64,000 bases of DNA, from NCBI GenBank assembly GCA_016617785.1, contig JADILM010000001.1, forward strand, positions 806,001-870,000. The letters are read 5' to 3'. The translations under genes were made by a program, and so were the position numbers. Of this stretch, positions 11,654-26,000 are shown piece after piece; within the stretch, counting starts at the first letter, position 1, and the number at the start of each line of letters is the position of its first letter. The DNA is from Sporobolomyces roseus (lineage: Eukaryota > Basidiomycota > Microbotryomycetes > Sporidiobolales > Sporidiobolaceae). The notes under the pieces were generated by a model. That model did no database searches, had not been told where the DNA came from, and saw only the letters and a program-made list of their open reading frames with translations.

Positions 11654-14600
11654 ATGACTGGATCAGGAGAGCAGCAGAACTCTCACAGTCAACGGGCACT
11701 CCCAACCTCAACTTCGGAAACTCCTGATTCATCTCGCCAGCCTTTCGCTCCTACCTCGTCAACCTCGACAACTAGCACTGCTGGACCATCATTCGCAGGA
11801 CAGCATCGACCTTCACCAATTCGGACTGCGAATCTAGGCATCACTACAGCTCACGAGCGACCAACATCCCCAATCTCTATCGACACTTTATCGGACAACG
11901 ATACAGGCGGATTACATAGGAGGAGCTCGAGTAGGAGGAGAAGTACAGATGTAGACGATTACACGGGAGGGCTGATTGAAGGAGAAAGGCGAGGGAGCGA
12001 AACTTCGCAAAAAGGAGATGAGGAGGCAGTGCAAGGATCAAAGGGAAAGGGAAAGGGCAAAGGGAAGGAGAGATCTCAGCAAGGATGGGCACAGGTTGTG
12101 GGATCCCCAACGACGAGTCCGACGAAACGGGGACCGAGACGGAGAGCTTCGACAATAGCTCTCGCAGACGGTTCTTTCGTTCGACAGCTTCCTCAACCTC
12201 CCTCTTCCTCCTCCTCTACTCGACAAGACTACATCCCTCAGACCAGTCCAACGATCCCTTCTTTCCCTTATCCAACCTACGCATCCGACGATCCCTTCTC
12301 AACACCAACCTTCGAATCCTCTTTCAACCCAGTCACTTTCGATTCAAACTATCGTCCTTCCCTCTCTCGGACCCAATCTCATCCTCTATCTCTCGATGGA
12401 TCCAGTATGGCCGCTGCATCATCATCTGACGAAGATGACGATACTCGGAATCTGACCCCGAGAGCTCGAACTCGACGATTCGACAATCAAGAGAGACGTG
12501 ATTCGGAAGATCACGAATCTCGCTCGCCCCTTCGACCGACCGACTCTACTCCCGAACGTACTCGGCCTCGGCTGTCACTCAAGACCCCTCGAATGACCCC
12601 TCATCTCGGAGGTCTCTCGCGCTCTCGCGCTTCAGCACAGAGGCTGTCCCCCATCTTGACCTCGACCGGAGATCTGAGTGCATCACGAAGAGGAGGAGGA
12701 GGAGGAGGTGATGAAGGCGGCTGGCAGGAGCTGTCACCTACGAAAGGGTCGTCGCAAAGTCCAGGGCTTTCTCGAAGACAGACCTTGACTGCAGCAATCG
12801 GAGGATTGAGGAGAGCTTCAATACGAGTCGTCAACATTGCCGGACTTCATGCGGAGCCAGACGAAGACGAAGTGCGACGGCCGCCTATCGATCGATCACC
12901 TTCTCTGCGACGGCGGAGTCAAACTACCATCAAATCTTTTCAAACGGACACGCCTCAGCTCGAAGTCGTGAAGCCTGCGGAAGATGAGAACAATGAAGAG
13001 GAGGTGATAGAGAAAGAGCCAGGATGGGAGAGCGAGCATCAACAGAGCGAGACGTCGTTCAGGAGATTACGAGGGAAGACCCTTTATGTATTCGGACCAG
13101 AAAATCACTTCCGAAGAGCCTGTGCTCGGGTGCTTACTGCCGAGTGAGCTCTACCTCTCTCTAGCCTCTCGCTTTGGAGCGCGAGAGAAGCTGACTCCCA
13201 TTCCTTGAGCAGGTGGACAGAACCGATCATTCTCGTTCTGATCATCTTCTCGGTCGTTCTCCAAACGATTCAAACCTCTTACAACGTCTACGAGTATCCG
13301 AGACCGACATCCGGATTCTTCCATTCCTGGGAAGACTACGCACTTTTTGGCGTCTTCATCTGTTTCTCCCTCGAAATAACCGCTCGAATCATCGTCACCG
13401 GTCTCGTCTTCAATCCTCCTCGACCACCAGAACCCCTCCGACCTACCTTCAAGAGCTATGAGAGCTCATTCAAGCGCACTCCATCACTCGCTAGTCGAAT
13501 CGAAGAACGCCTCTCTCCTCTCCCTTCCCCACTTCGCTCTTCTCCGCCCCTTCTTCCGACTCAACTCAAGGGTACGGATGCATACCCACCTCACTCATCT
13601 CATCATCCTGAAGACTCGACCGATATCACTTCTGTCCTTCGTTCTCACCCTTACGATCAAAGAAACGCTTCTTCGACCGCACTCATGCGAGACAACTCTC
13701 AACTTCGACCACCAGTTTCGAGAGAGCCCGATGGAGTCGGACTAGGACTGACCGACCCCGCTGAACCGTCAACTCGAGGCGGACCCGGCTACTCGACGAT
13801 TACAGCGGGATTAGCGAGTTCTCTACCCGCCGCATCAGCTGCCGCCATGGTTCCGAACACGACTGCAGCTTCCGCTCCTTACGTCCTTGCGATCCGGAAA
13901 CAACGAGCGACTTATCAGCAAGCGTTCCTTCGTCATTCATGGAATCGAATCGATGTCGTCGCAGTCACTTCGTTTTGGATCTCGTTCGTTCTCGCACTTT
14001 CGGGGAAAGAAGCGAGCGAGAACTTGTGGTTCTTTCGTGCATTGAGCGTTCTCAGAGCTACACGATTACTCGCTGTCACTTCCGGTACTCAAGTAGGTTT
14101 CCCTCTCGATATAGTGATCTGAGTCGAGACGAACTCATATTTTGGATTCCTCAGACTATTCTTCAGTCGCTCAAGAAAGCAAGTCCGCTCCTCGTCAAGA
14201 CGACTTTCTTCATCGCGTTCGCCATCATTCTTTTCGGGTGAGCTCGAAAGTCAAACTCGTAGAAACTCACCAGAAACTGACTTTTGGAATTCGATAGCAT
14301 CATCGGTCTCCAATCGTTCCGAGGCTCTTTCCGACGATACTGTCAATGGAGAGGTGAGTCCTCACCTCGGAATACTCCTCTGTTGGAGAATGCTCACTCA
14401 CAGCCTTTTCTCTTCTCGTCCGCAGACCCCGACGGCGTACTTCCTGATGTCACTTCAGAACAGAACTGTGGAGGATACTACAATTCAACGGGTCAACAAG
14501 TCAGCTACCTTACTGGAGGCGGGTTCACGGCATCGGAAGATCCGAAAGGTTTCATTTGTTCTGCTCCGAATGTTTGCATCGTTCGTTTCAATTCGATTAC

Positions 14601-17600
14601 CCTCTATTCTCACATGCTTCGTTGTAGCTGACATTTGCTTCACTTATAGGAACTCGACAATGGTTGGGGAGGAGCGAGATCTTTCGACAACATTTTCGCT
14701 TCGTTGCTGCAAGTCGTCGTTGTAGCTTCTGGTAGGCCTCCTTCGTTCTCACGACATCGACGGATCGAGCTGACTTCTCTCTCTTACGCAGCCAACACGT
14801 GGACGGACACCATGTACGCGATGATGGACGCCGATTACTTTATTTCTTGTCTCTATTTCATCGTTGGACTCGTTATCATCAACTACTGGTTCGTCCTTCT
14901 CCTTGTCGTTGAACAGGATGGAAAAAACTGATGAGGAAGAAGAGCTCATAGGCTCATCAATCTGTTCACTGCCGTCATCACCTCAACGTTCGCGGACATC
15001 CGAGATGAAACGAAACATTCAGCTTTCGCTGCAACTGCGTGAGTACTCTGCCAACTGTGGCATGTATCGTCACTGACAGATTGATGGAAAACAGTGCGAA
15101 CCCTCGATTGGATCAATACGATGACGATCGGAAGCTCAGAAGAGGATTCACGAGGAGCACGAATTTCGTTCGATTGGCGTATCAAAAGACTCATCTCGTT
15201 TGGGTCGCAGTCGTCGTTCTGTCGGTCGCCGTTCTCGCCGCGAAACAATCGAACCTCTCACCTCAAGCTATTCACATCCTCGACTCGATAGAAATCGGAT
15301 GCATCATCGCATTCGACGCCGAAATAGCGATTCGAATCTTCGCTTGTCTACCCGATTGGAGGAGCTTCTTCGCTGGAGCCGCCAACTCTACCGATACCGT
15401 ACTCGCCCTCGTATCGACTGTCATCCTGATCCCAGTCATTCGAGACTCGCCAGCTTATCCTTGGTTGACCGTTTTCGCAATCGCTCGTTTCTATCGATTC
15501 ATCATCGCTATTCCTCGAATGCGAAGACTTTTGGTGAGCTTCATCTCTTTATCAATACTCACATGATCTGCTAATCACTCCTCGCGAGATAGACGAAAGT
15601 TCTCGGTACTTTCGCTGGTTTGGTCAACATGATCATTTTCCTCTTTCTCATGACTTTCCTCGCTGCTCTCATTGCGAGTCTCTCTCTCTGTCGCTCATCC
15701 GCTACCCCGACTGACTGTATCGCGCTTCAATCGCAGGCTGTCCAAATGTTTCAAGGGATCCCTGATCCTGATTCGGACGAGACTGGACTTATGAATTTCT
15801 ACCAAGTTTTCAACTCATTCCTTGGGATGTACCAGGTGAGCAGCTTCCCACATCCACGCTTCTCTGACGACACTCAAGTTGACGATTTTGGACCATGACT
15901 TGAAACTCGCCATCTCTTTTCTCTCTCTCTCTCTCTCCAGATCTTATCATCGGAGAACTGGACAGACGTCCTCAACACCGTCATTGCTTCCGAGAAAGGC
16001 AGAGTGCAAGTCGTTCTCGCTGCCGTCTTCCTCTGCGCATGGTGCTTTTTCGGATACTTCGTCCTCCTGAACCTCTTCATTGCCGTTATCAATGAAAACT
16101 TCGCCATCGCTGAGGAGGAGAAGAAAGCTCGTCAACTGGAAAGCTTCATCAATCGAACTGCCGTACCTGGTCACAACGTTACCTCGACTTGGCTCCGTCG
16201 TTTCGACCCTTACAACTACGCTAGTGCTCGATCGAAGTCGACTATGGAACGAAGGAACGGAACGGAACAGGTTGGAGAAGGAGAATTGGTGCTTTCTCCG
16301 GATGCGATGCAAACCGAATTTGGTTTTGATGATGAAAAGGTGAGCTACTCTACTTCGTTGGTTTGATCCGTAAGTCGAAGCTGATGGTATCGACGGGATC
16401 TAGCAGAAGGACTCGTCTCCCGAAGCAAGCACGATGGCGTCAAGCTCAAAGAGAACCTTACGATTCCGCACGGGACTCGGAAGTCTCTCGATGGGACGCT
16501 CAAAGACACCTTCAATCGACTTCTTGAGCTATCACCATCGGCAAGACACTTCGACCACGCTTCCTCCTCCTCCCTTGATCCCAAGAGACCGAGAAGCTAC
16601 GATTCAAGAACATGCTCGATTCGAAACCGTGTTGGAGGAACGCAAGAATACGATTCGAGACTTCATCGCCGAAAACCCAGGTTACGACAAAACTCTCTAC
16701 CTCTTCTCTCAAGACTCGAAGATCCGCCAACTTTGTCAGCGATTCGTCGATCCTTCGTACGGCGATGAGCGAATCAAAGGAAAACCAGCTTCAAAACGAT
16801 GTAAATACGCCTTCAACGCAGTCGTACTCATCGCCATCATCGTCAGTATCACCGTTGCGGCTATCGCAAGTCCACTTTATCGTCGGAGAATGTTCATCAC
16901 CGATGGGGATTTACGCTGGAATTGGCCAAACTTGGTGGAGGTAGCAGTCGGATTTGCCTTCGTGGTTGAGTTCCTCGTCAAGATCATCGCGGATGGATTC
17001 CTCTTCTCTCCAAACGCCTACCTCCTCTCACTTTGGAACGACATCGATTTCCTCGTCCTCCTCACTCTTCTTGTCAATATCATCACCTCTCTCACCGGCG
17101 GAGCTGGTAGCAACCGATTCACTCGATCGCTCAAGGCGTTCCGTGCTCTCCGTCTCATCAACTTGTGGCCGACTATGCGAATCACTTTCTACAACGTGAG
17201 CCCTGCTATTCTCTATCTGATTAATCTCCTTTGCTGATCGAGAGAGTCTTGTAGGTCCTCATTCTCGGATTCACTCGCATTCTCGACGCTTCAATTCTCG
17301 CAGTACTCTACATCGTTCCTTTCGCCGTTTGGGGAATGCAGATCTTCAGCGGACTCCTCTACTCCTGCAACGATCCCGACGTCTCGACGAAAGCGCAGTG
17401 CGTCGGAGAATATGCCGCATCCGCCATCGACGACTGGGCTTTCATGATTCCTCGAGTTTGGTCGAATCCCTACGTCTGGTCGTTCGACAGCTTCCGATCT
17501 TCACTTCTCATTCTCTTCGAGTTACTTTCGCTCGAAGGATTGATAGATGTGATGGAGTCCGTAATGAGGATCACCGGTCGAGATCAGCAACCCGAAGAGA

Positions 17601-19752
17601 ACGCCTCGCAATTCAACGCCCTCTTCTTCGTTTTGTACAATGTTATCGGAGCAACCTTCATGTACGTTTGCCCTCGCTCTTCTCCACTGCACGAATCAAA
17701 GCTGACAGTACCTTTGACAACAGCTTGACGATCTTCCTTTCCGTCATCATCGACAATTTGCACCGTCGTTCAGCAACCGCACTCTTGACGACGGAACAAC
17801 GACAATGGCTCGACTTGAGGCGACTTATATCTCGACAACGTCCTTCGAAGCGACCGCCTCGTCGTCCTTCCTCAAGCTGGAGATCTTGGTGTTTCGATCG
17901 AGCTGCGAACAAGCACGGATGGTGGACGAGGACTCTCACCGGTCTCTACATCTTCAACATCGTCGTCCTCATGACCGAAGCTACAACAACGGTCGCAGCA
18001 GATCGAGCTCGAGATTGGATCTACCTCGCCTTGACGATCCTTTACGCTATCGATATCGTGGTTCGCATCACCGGTTTCGGATGGATAGTATTCACGCAGA
18101 ACCACTGGAACATCTACGACGTCGTTGTCGTCAGCGGAACTCTCGCAACAACAATTCCTCTACTCCTCGGTACGCAAAATCAAGTCGCCCTCCAACTTCA
18201 GAAGCTCTTCCTCGTCTCGATTGTGTTCAAGCTGGTACAACGGAGCGATAGTCTCAATCAGCTCCAGAAAACTGCTGTGTAAGTCAGATATCTCTCTTGT
18301 CCTTCGAAATTGTGCTAATTCAAGTCTACTTTTCATCAGAGCGAGTCTCCCAGCGATCCTGAACATCTTCGCCCTGTGGTTCGTTCTGTTCCTCGTCTTC
18401 ACCATCTTCTACGTCGAGGTATTCGGTCTCGTGCGTTGGCAAACTCAAGAAACGCACAACGCCAATTACTATTCTTTTGGCAACACACTCGTCCTGCTCG
18501 TCCTCCAATCTACGGGGTACGTCTTGAGTTATCTACCGGTAGGTAACATAAAGCTGATGAGGGTTTCGACATCGACAGAGAGGGCTGGAATCAATTCATG
18601 CATGATTACGCTACGACTGAATTTCCTCGTTGCACCGAGTCGCCAAATTACCTCGAATCCGATTGCGGGTCGAGTGCTTGGGCGTATGCACTCTTCATCA
18701 TCTGGAATGTCCTCTCGATGTGTGCGTTTTCTCACACCTATCTCCTTCGCGTCTTCGGCACTAACTCGAGCTCTGGATGCAGATCTCTTCGTCAATTTGG
18801 TACTCGGAGCAGTCATCGAGAACTTCTCCTTCGTCTTCCAAGATTACGGCAAAGTCAAGAACATCAGTCGACAGCAAATGCGTTCGTTCAAGAAGATTTG
18901 GTCCGATTTTGACCCCGAACGAACCGGTTATCTCGAGCAACAACATATTTCGCGATTCCTCTCTGTACGTCCTCTCTGCTCACAGACTCTCGATCCGACT
19001 GTCTGCTGATCCCTCTCGTATACTCAGCGTCTTACTGGTGTCTTCGACGTTCGGATCTACCGAGAAGAATGGTCAATTCACTCGTTGCTCGGCGTCGCTC
19101 GCAAAGATCCGACAACTCAGCACAACTCGCCCTCCTTCTATCACTATCTACAAGACAGAGACACGCTATCGCTACGAAAGCTCGATCTCGGTCGTCTTCG
19201 CTCTGCCCTTTCTACGATAGATCCAGACGAGGTTGACCGGAGGAAAGCAGACTACAACCTACTCTATCATGAGGCGATGATGGATGCTGAAGCGTCAGGG
19301 AAAGGAGTCTCGTTCGGAGGGATGCTTCGATTACTCGCTCACTATCGATTGATCGACGATGACAATGACTTGCAGTAAGTTCTCCTCGCTCTCTTCTTCT
19401 TGGCTTGCCGACAAGCTGAAACATTGCTCATCTCTGCAGGATTGACGAACTCATTCGCCGACGCTCAAAACTACAGCACGTCTATACTCGAGTGCGTCAA
19501 GATCGACTGGATTCGTTTTTCGCCATGATAATCGCTAGACGAAGGTTCCTGCTTGCGAGACAAGCTCAACGTCGAGATGAGATGGGAGGAGTACCGGCGA
19601 TTCAGGTGGACGCAGGAGATGGGAATGGGAGTGACAATAGTCGAGAGGGAGACGGCACATCAGCGAAGGATGCAGGAGGGGCGGGAGGGGGAGCAAGGAC
19701 GGCTCCGAAACGAGGGATCACTAGAGGTCGATCGGGCTCGTTCGTCGGTTAG
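11654..19752 (+). CDS. CCH1: Cch1 voltage-gated-like calcium channel, pore subunit
   Basis: Pore subunit of the fungal high-affinity calcium uptake system, which acts with Mid1 at the plasma membrane. It is a four-domain, 24-helix channel of roughly 2,200 residues with about 20 introns. A Ser-rich cytosolic N-terminus of about 500 residues contains a KGKGKGKGK run. Domain I starts at 13213 ([17 protein letters not shown]) and has a long S2-S3 loop before [18 protein letters not shown]. The four pore segments read SANTWTD (I), SSENWTD (II), [11 protein letters not shown] (III) and QSTGEGWNQFM (IV), giving an N/E/E/E selectivity ring. S4 of domain I keeps arginines ([14 protein letters not shown]), while S4 of domain IV ([17 protein letters not shown]) is charge-poor. 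The C-terminus has a [14 protein letters not shown]-hand-like stretch. The stop is at 19750-19752. Identification is firm. Confidence 0.95.
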
Positions 19753-20044
19753 CCAATATAGAGGGAGGTCGTTTACTGTAGATTCGCAACTTTCGGCGAA
19801 AGTTCAAGTTATTCTTTTCGTTTTTTTGGGTAGACCAGGGGAAGTTTGGCTTCTTGGTAGTAATAGACACTCTTCTGATGTAGATCCTTCACGTCGAGCA
19901 AGCTTGCGATACTCTTCTCCGGAAAAAAAGGAAAACGAAAAAAAGTTGAGAGAAGCGAGAGGTTCCTCCTTCCATCACCACTTGGGTCCTAGATTCGCCT
20001 CACTCAGATACCCAGAGAGCTCTAGATAGTACTGTTAGGGAGCA

Positions 20045-23000
20045 ATGGGATCAAGGTGAGCCCTCTCTCGCTTGTTTGCCAGCTCTCCCACCTCGGGATC
20101 TAGTTAGCTCGTTTGCAAGACGCTGACCCTCTCAAACTCAGATTGGACCGCTTGATCACTCTACTGGACACTGGTACAACATCCTCTGTGCGTCTCACGG
20201 CGGCTCGTCAACTCGGTCAACTCGCAGGAACTCGAGTCTCGCACCCTTCTTCAAACGACCATTACTCGAGCGAGATCAAAGTAGAGGGAGACGTCAAGGG
20301 TGTAGAGAAGAATGATGGAATCTGGTCTGGCGTAGATGGGGAATGGAATGATGTGTTACAGCTTGTTGCAAGGGTAAGTTTCGACCTCTTCTTCTACTCC
20401 TGCTCTCTCTTGCTGATACAGCTTGAAATGCCTTGCATGTGCACCAGGTACTCCCTCATCTTCAATCTCGATCGTCAGATACCCGTCAAGCAGCGGCTTC
20501 AGCTCTAGCTCATATCAGTCGAGCAGTCGGAATTTGGGATCCTTCTTCGACATCTCCTCCTTCCTCTTCCGATGAACCACCTTCCTCGACTCCTTCTGCA
20601 TCCTCGCCACAACTATCGGTGCACGAGCTCGACCTCTATCGACTACTTTCAGAAGGAACAGTACTCTTGAGCAGCTCAGGCAAAGAGTTTTCGAACATCT
20701 CTCATCTCTCAGCGCAAGAACTTGCACAGGCTCAGAAGGAAGCGATGGGGAAACTGGGACTGAGCTTCGGAGGAAACGGAGCAGATGACATTGGCATGGA
20801 CGTTGGAGCTGAATTGGCTGCTGGAGCTGGAACCGACAACAACGGCGAATCTACCTCAGCCTCCGTACCCATTCCATCGACCTCGACATCTTCGTCTCTC
20901 CCTCCTCCCCGATTCAAAGCCAGCGCAAGTTCGACTCCAATTCCACCTCCAAGCAAGTCTGCTTCTCCAGCACCCGCTCCTCCAGTCGACGAATCAGAAG
21001 ATCCTTACGCAGGTCTATCAGCCAGAGAGAAGAACAAGCTCAAACGAAAGCGCAAAGCCGAAGGGAAAGCAGGAGTTCCTCCACCTTCGATCGCATCAGC
21101 TCCCGTCGCGAAGAAAGCGAAATTAGAACCTGCTGGCAAAGTGAAGAAGGAGGTGACAGAAGAAGAGGAGGGGGACGTGAAAGTCAAAGCGGAGGAAGGA
21201 GAGGGAGAAGGGAAAGTGATCATCGATCCTGGGGCAAAGGCGAAGGAAAGAGCGAAACTAGCAGCTTCAGGAGGAGGAGAGATCCAAGTTGCCGAGAACG
21301 GGACGTCCACGAACTCGCTCTCGATCACGCCGGGAGAATGGCCTTGGCATACGACAGTCTCGAGGCTATCGCTAGGACTGGTCTCTCCTGCCTGGGAAGT
21401 TCGACATGGATCAGCATTGGGATTGAGGGAAGTCTTACGGCTCCAAGGTCGATGTGGAGGTATGGTGGAAGGTCTTACGAAGGAAAAAAATCAAAAGTTG
21501 CATCAAGAGTGGGCTGGAGATGTCGCTGCAAGGTTGAGTTGCGTTTTGGCTCTCGACAGGTTCGGAGATTACGTTTCAGATCAAGTGAGTATCTCTATTC
21601 TCCTTCCCCTATGTTCTCGATGGAAGACTAAAACGCTCGCCCTAGGTCGTTGCACCCGTTCGAGAGACCGCTGCTCAAGCCTTAGCCGTCCTCCTTCCTC
21701 ACATGTCACCAACTTCCTCTTCGCAAGTTCTTCGAATCCTAGTCGACATGGTCGAGCAACGCCACGCTTCTCCCGATGGTGTCAAGTATGCCTGGCAAGT
21801 TCGCCATTCTGGATTACTAGGACTGAAGTACTTTGTCGCTGTCAAGCGAGGGTTGCTTCTCGGCGAGGAGGAACAGCTTGAGGTAGCGACGAAGGTGAAG
21901 ATGGAGGTCGAAGACGTCAAGCCAGTCGTTCCCGATCAGCTACGTCTCCTCAAATCGGTCGTTTCCGCTTCTCTCGTTGGTCTCCGAGATCGAGACGATG
22001 ATGTTCGATCGGCTGGTGCCGCTACTCTTCTACCACTGGCCGACGTCCTCGTGGAGCAACTACCGAAAGAGATGAAAGAGGTCGTCGAGGTTTTGTGGGA
22101 ATGTTTGGGAGATCTCAAGGACGATTTGGCGAGTTCAGTTGGAGGAGTGATGGACCTCTTAGCGAAATTGTTGGGCTTTCCCGCTGTTATCGATCTACTC
22201 CAATCTCCGCAAATGCAGTAAGACCCTCTCTCATTCTCTCGTGTCCGATCTTTCGCGTTGACAGATCTATTCGTAACAGCACTCCCCTTCCCGAACTCAT
22301 TCCTCGACTCTTCCCTTTCTTCCGTCATACGATCACCTCTGTTCGACACTCTGTCCTCAACACTGTCGTCGTCTTCCTCGAGCTCCCTACTCTCGATCCT
22401 TCGACCTGGGTCGACTCTCGTCTGTATCGTCTCCTGTACCAAAACATCCTCCTCGAACAGCGTCCCGAAATCAGACGAGCATCTCAAGAAGCGTTCCGCA
22501 AGACACTCGCACTCGCAACGAGATCACCATTCGCGCTCGACTCTCTCACTCGCGATGTCTCTCCTTCGTTGTCAACTTGGTTCTCCCTACTCCGTTCACC
22601 GATCGGAACACCCCTCAACGCAGCCCTCTTCTGGTCTGCGAGAGAAAGTCTCGCTGGAAACGGAGTCGGTATCGTACACAACGTCGACAAGCCGATGCTC
22701 AATCAGGATCTCGCTCTTGTCAGCACCGAATCGATCCTGAAAGGAAAGGTCGAAGCGGCGAAGGCAATCGGAAACCTCCTGACAGTCTGGCCGAAACCGG
22801 TGAGTTTTTGTTGCTGTACCTCGACACTCCTTCGACCGATGACTGACATTGAACGATCATTACCCAGCATTTCGAGTCAACCTTCTCCGGTTTCGTTGAG
22901 CAAGGATTGTCGGCTCCTGCCGCTCTACAGCGCCTGCTGATCGCTACTGTCGTCGAAGAATGGGCTGCAACATCGTCCGAAAGCATCGACCACTCTTCTC

Positions 23001-26000
23001 CCTTCATTTCCCGCCTCATCTCTACCCTGCATAACCTCATCGCTTCCGGACTCCCTTCGAATATCCTCGAACTCCAACCCATCATCAATCGACTACGTGC
23101 AGATTGCGTCGCTCTCCACACTGCTTTCTCTCAGCAAGGCCAAGTCCCTCCCGCCAAACTTCCAACGATTCCCGATTCGAGCGAGTTCACATTCTCTGCC
23201 GCCCAGCAAGTCGAAGCATCCTACTCCGCTCTACTACCTCACGTCAACCTCAAGCCGACCGCCAAGAAGACAGTCTTGCCTCAGCTCGAAGAAAGATACA
23301 AACCTATCGAGAATGGAATCGCTTATTTCGAAACGACAAAGACGAAGCACGAACGAATGGTGTTGGCGGCATTGGGTGGTGCAGTTATTGCGATGAAGGC
23401 GATTCCGGCGAAGATGACTCCCTTGATTCGAAGCGTTACGAACAGTATCAAGGTAAGGCTTTCTTCACGCTCGCAGCGGTCTTCTTTCTCGATACTTACT
23501 TTTCAAGTCACGCTCTCTCTAGTCGGAAGACAATCCAGATCTCCAGGCTCGTTCAGCTCACGCAATTGCTGCCTTCATCGATTACTGCTCTTCACCCGCT
23601 TCGACCCTTCGCGCCAATCCTTCCGACAAACTCGTCAAGAATCTCTGTACCTTCCTTTGTCAAGACGTGACCCGCACTCCTATCTTCGCTTCAGCCAAAT
23701 CTTCGAAGTCTGGGATTCTCACCCTCGAGTACCAACCTGCTCGCGGACTCGCACCAACAGCGAAGGAAATCAAGGAGAAGCAACAATCGGAGGACTCGGA
23801 GGATCACAAGACGGCTAAGCTCGTCTTTCGAGGTGCCGAGCTCGCGTTGAAGGAGTTGTCAGCTAGATTCGACTCATCTCTGATCGAAAGAGTGCCGAAA
23901 CTTTGGTCTTGCATGACGGATGCTCTGTTTGACGTTTTCGCCTCGGGTGAGTTCTTATCTTCCCCTTCCCCAAATGCTCACAGAGGTAAGCTAATAGTCT
24001 TGAATAGGTGATACCGCTCAAGCGGATGCCCTCCTCGTCGACGATACTAAAGGACAAGATTTGCTCGACAATCTTACCGTCCTCCCTATCGCAGCTCTTC
24101 ACCTTTCGCCTACTCTCCATGAACACCTCTCTACTATCCTACCTCCACTCGCACTCGCTACTCGCAGCAAGTACGCCGTTGTACGTTTCGCCGTCGCCCA
24201 ATGTTTCGCAACTCTTTGCGATATCGTTCCAGAACAAGGCATGAAACACGTTATCGAGAGCGTCGTACCGAATCTGGCCGATCCACTCAACGTCAACAAT
24301 CGACGCGGAGCGATCGAGCTCATTTCTCGTATGTTCAGAACTCTCCGTCTTCGTCGAATCCAGCCACTGACCTTGAATGCATCTCTGTCAGATATCGTCG
24401 AACTTCTCGACATCAAGATCCTGCCTTATGTCATCTTCCTCGTCGTACCGGTCCTCGGCAGAATGAGCGATCCAGATGATGAAGTTCGACTCGTGGCGAC
24501 AAACACTTTCGCAACCCTCGTCAAGCTAGTGCCGCTCGAGGTGAGCCGATACGTTCAGCTACCTCCTTCTCCCCTATTGACTGAACGTTCGTCTTTTACA
24601 GGCTGGTCTCCCCGATCCTCCTGGTTTCTCCCCTGAACTTCTCGCCAAAAGAGAAACAGAGCGAGAATTCCTCATGCAGCTTCTCGATGGCAGCAAAGTC
24701 GCAGAGTACAAGATTCCGGTCGATATCGGTATCGAACTGCGCAAGTACCAGCGTGATGGAGTGAGCTGGCTTGCTTTCCTCGCTCGATATCAGCTTCACG
24801 GTCTACTTTGCGATGGTGGGTCTCCTCTTCTCGATCTTCCTCGCTCCTGTATCGCGTGACTCACCTAAGTTCGTTGCTGTAGACATGGGTCTCGGCAAGA
24901 CGCTCCAATCAATCTGTATCCTCGCCAGCATGCATCACGAACGCGCTCAACGACACGAATCGACGAAATCGCCAGACACAGTCCATCTCCCTTCTCTCAT
25001 CATCTGCCCTCCTACTCTCACCGGTCACTGGAAACAAGAGATCAACACATACGCCAAAGCACTTCGTTGCGTCATCTACACCGGCCAACGAGCGGATCGA
25101 GAACGACTCGTCCGGAGTTTCAAGAAGTACGATGCCGTGATCACCTCTTACGACATCGCTCGAAACGATGTCGAAGCGTTATCAAAGATCGATTGGCATT
25201 ACTGCATCCTCGATGAAGGTCACATCATCAAGAATGGAAAGACAAAGTTGACAAAGGCGGTCAAATCCCTCAAATCGATTCATCGTCTCATCCTCTCCGG
25301 AACCCCTATCCAAAACAACGTCCTCGAACTCTGGTCTCTCTTCGACTTCCTCATGCCTGGATTCCTCGGTTCGGAGAAGGCGTTCAATGATCGATTCGGC
25401 AAGCCCATCGCAGCGAGTCGAGACGCGAAGAGCTCATCGAAGGAACAAGAAGCAGGTGCAGCAGCTCTCGAAGCCCTCCACAAACAAGTCCTTCCCTTCC
25501 TCCTACGTCGACTCAAAGAAGACGTTCTCGACGATCTTCCTCCCAAGATCATTCAAGACTACTACGTCGAACTCTCTCCCCTTCAGAAACAACTTTACGA
25601 CGACTTCTCGACTTCGCAAATCGGAGACGCCGTCAAAGGAGAAGTCAGCAGTTCTACAAGTGATTCGAAACCTCAACATGTCTTCCAAGCCCTTCAATAT
25701 CTTCGCAAACTCGTCAATCATCCTCTCCTCGTTTACAAACCTGAAGTTCCGCAACATCAAGCTGCTTTACTCAAAGTATCGACCAGTACACCAGATATTC
25801 GAAACGTTCAGCATGCGCCAAAGTTGACGGCATTGCGGTAAGTTGCCTCGGTTTTCCTCACTTTCGGAATCAATCGACTGACAACTCGCCTGTCTATGAT
25901 AGTCAAATCCTACTCGATTGCGGAATCGGAGGCGACAGTGATCAAGAAGACGGTGCTGCGGAAGAAGGGGTTGCTCGTCACAGAGTTCTCATCTTCTGTC

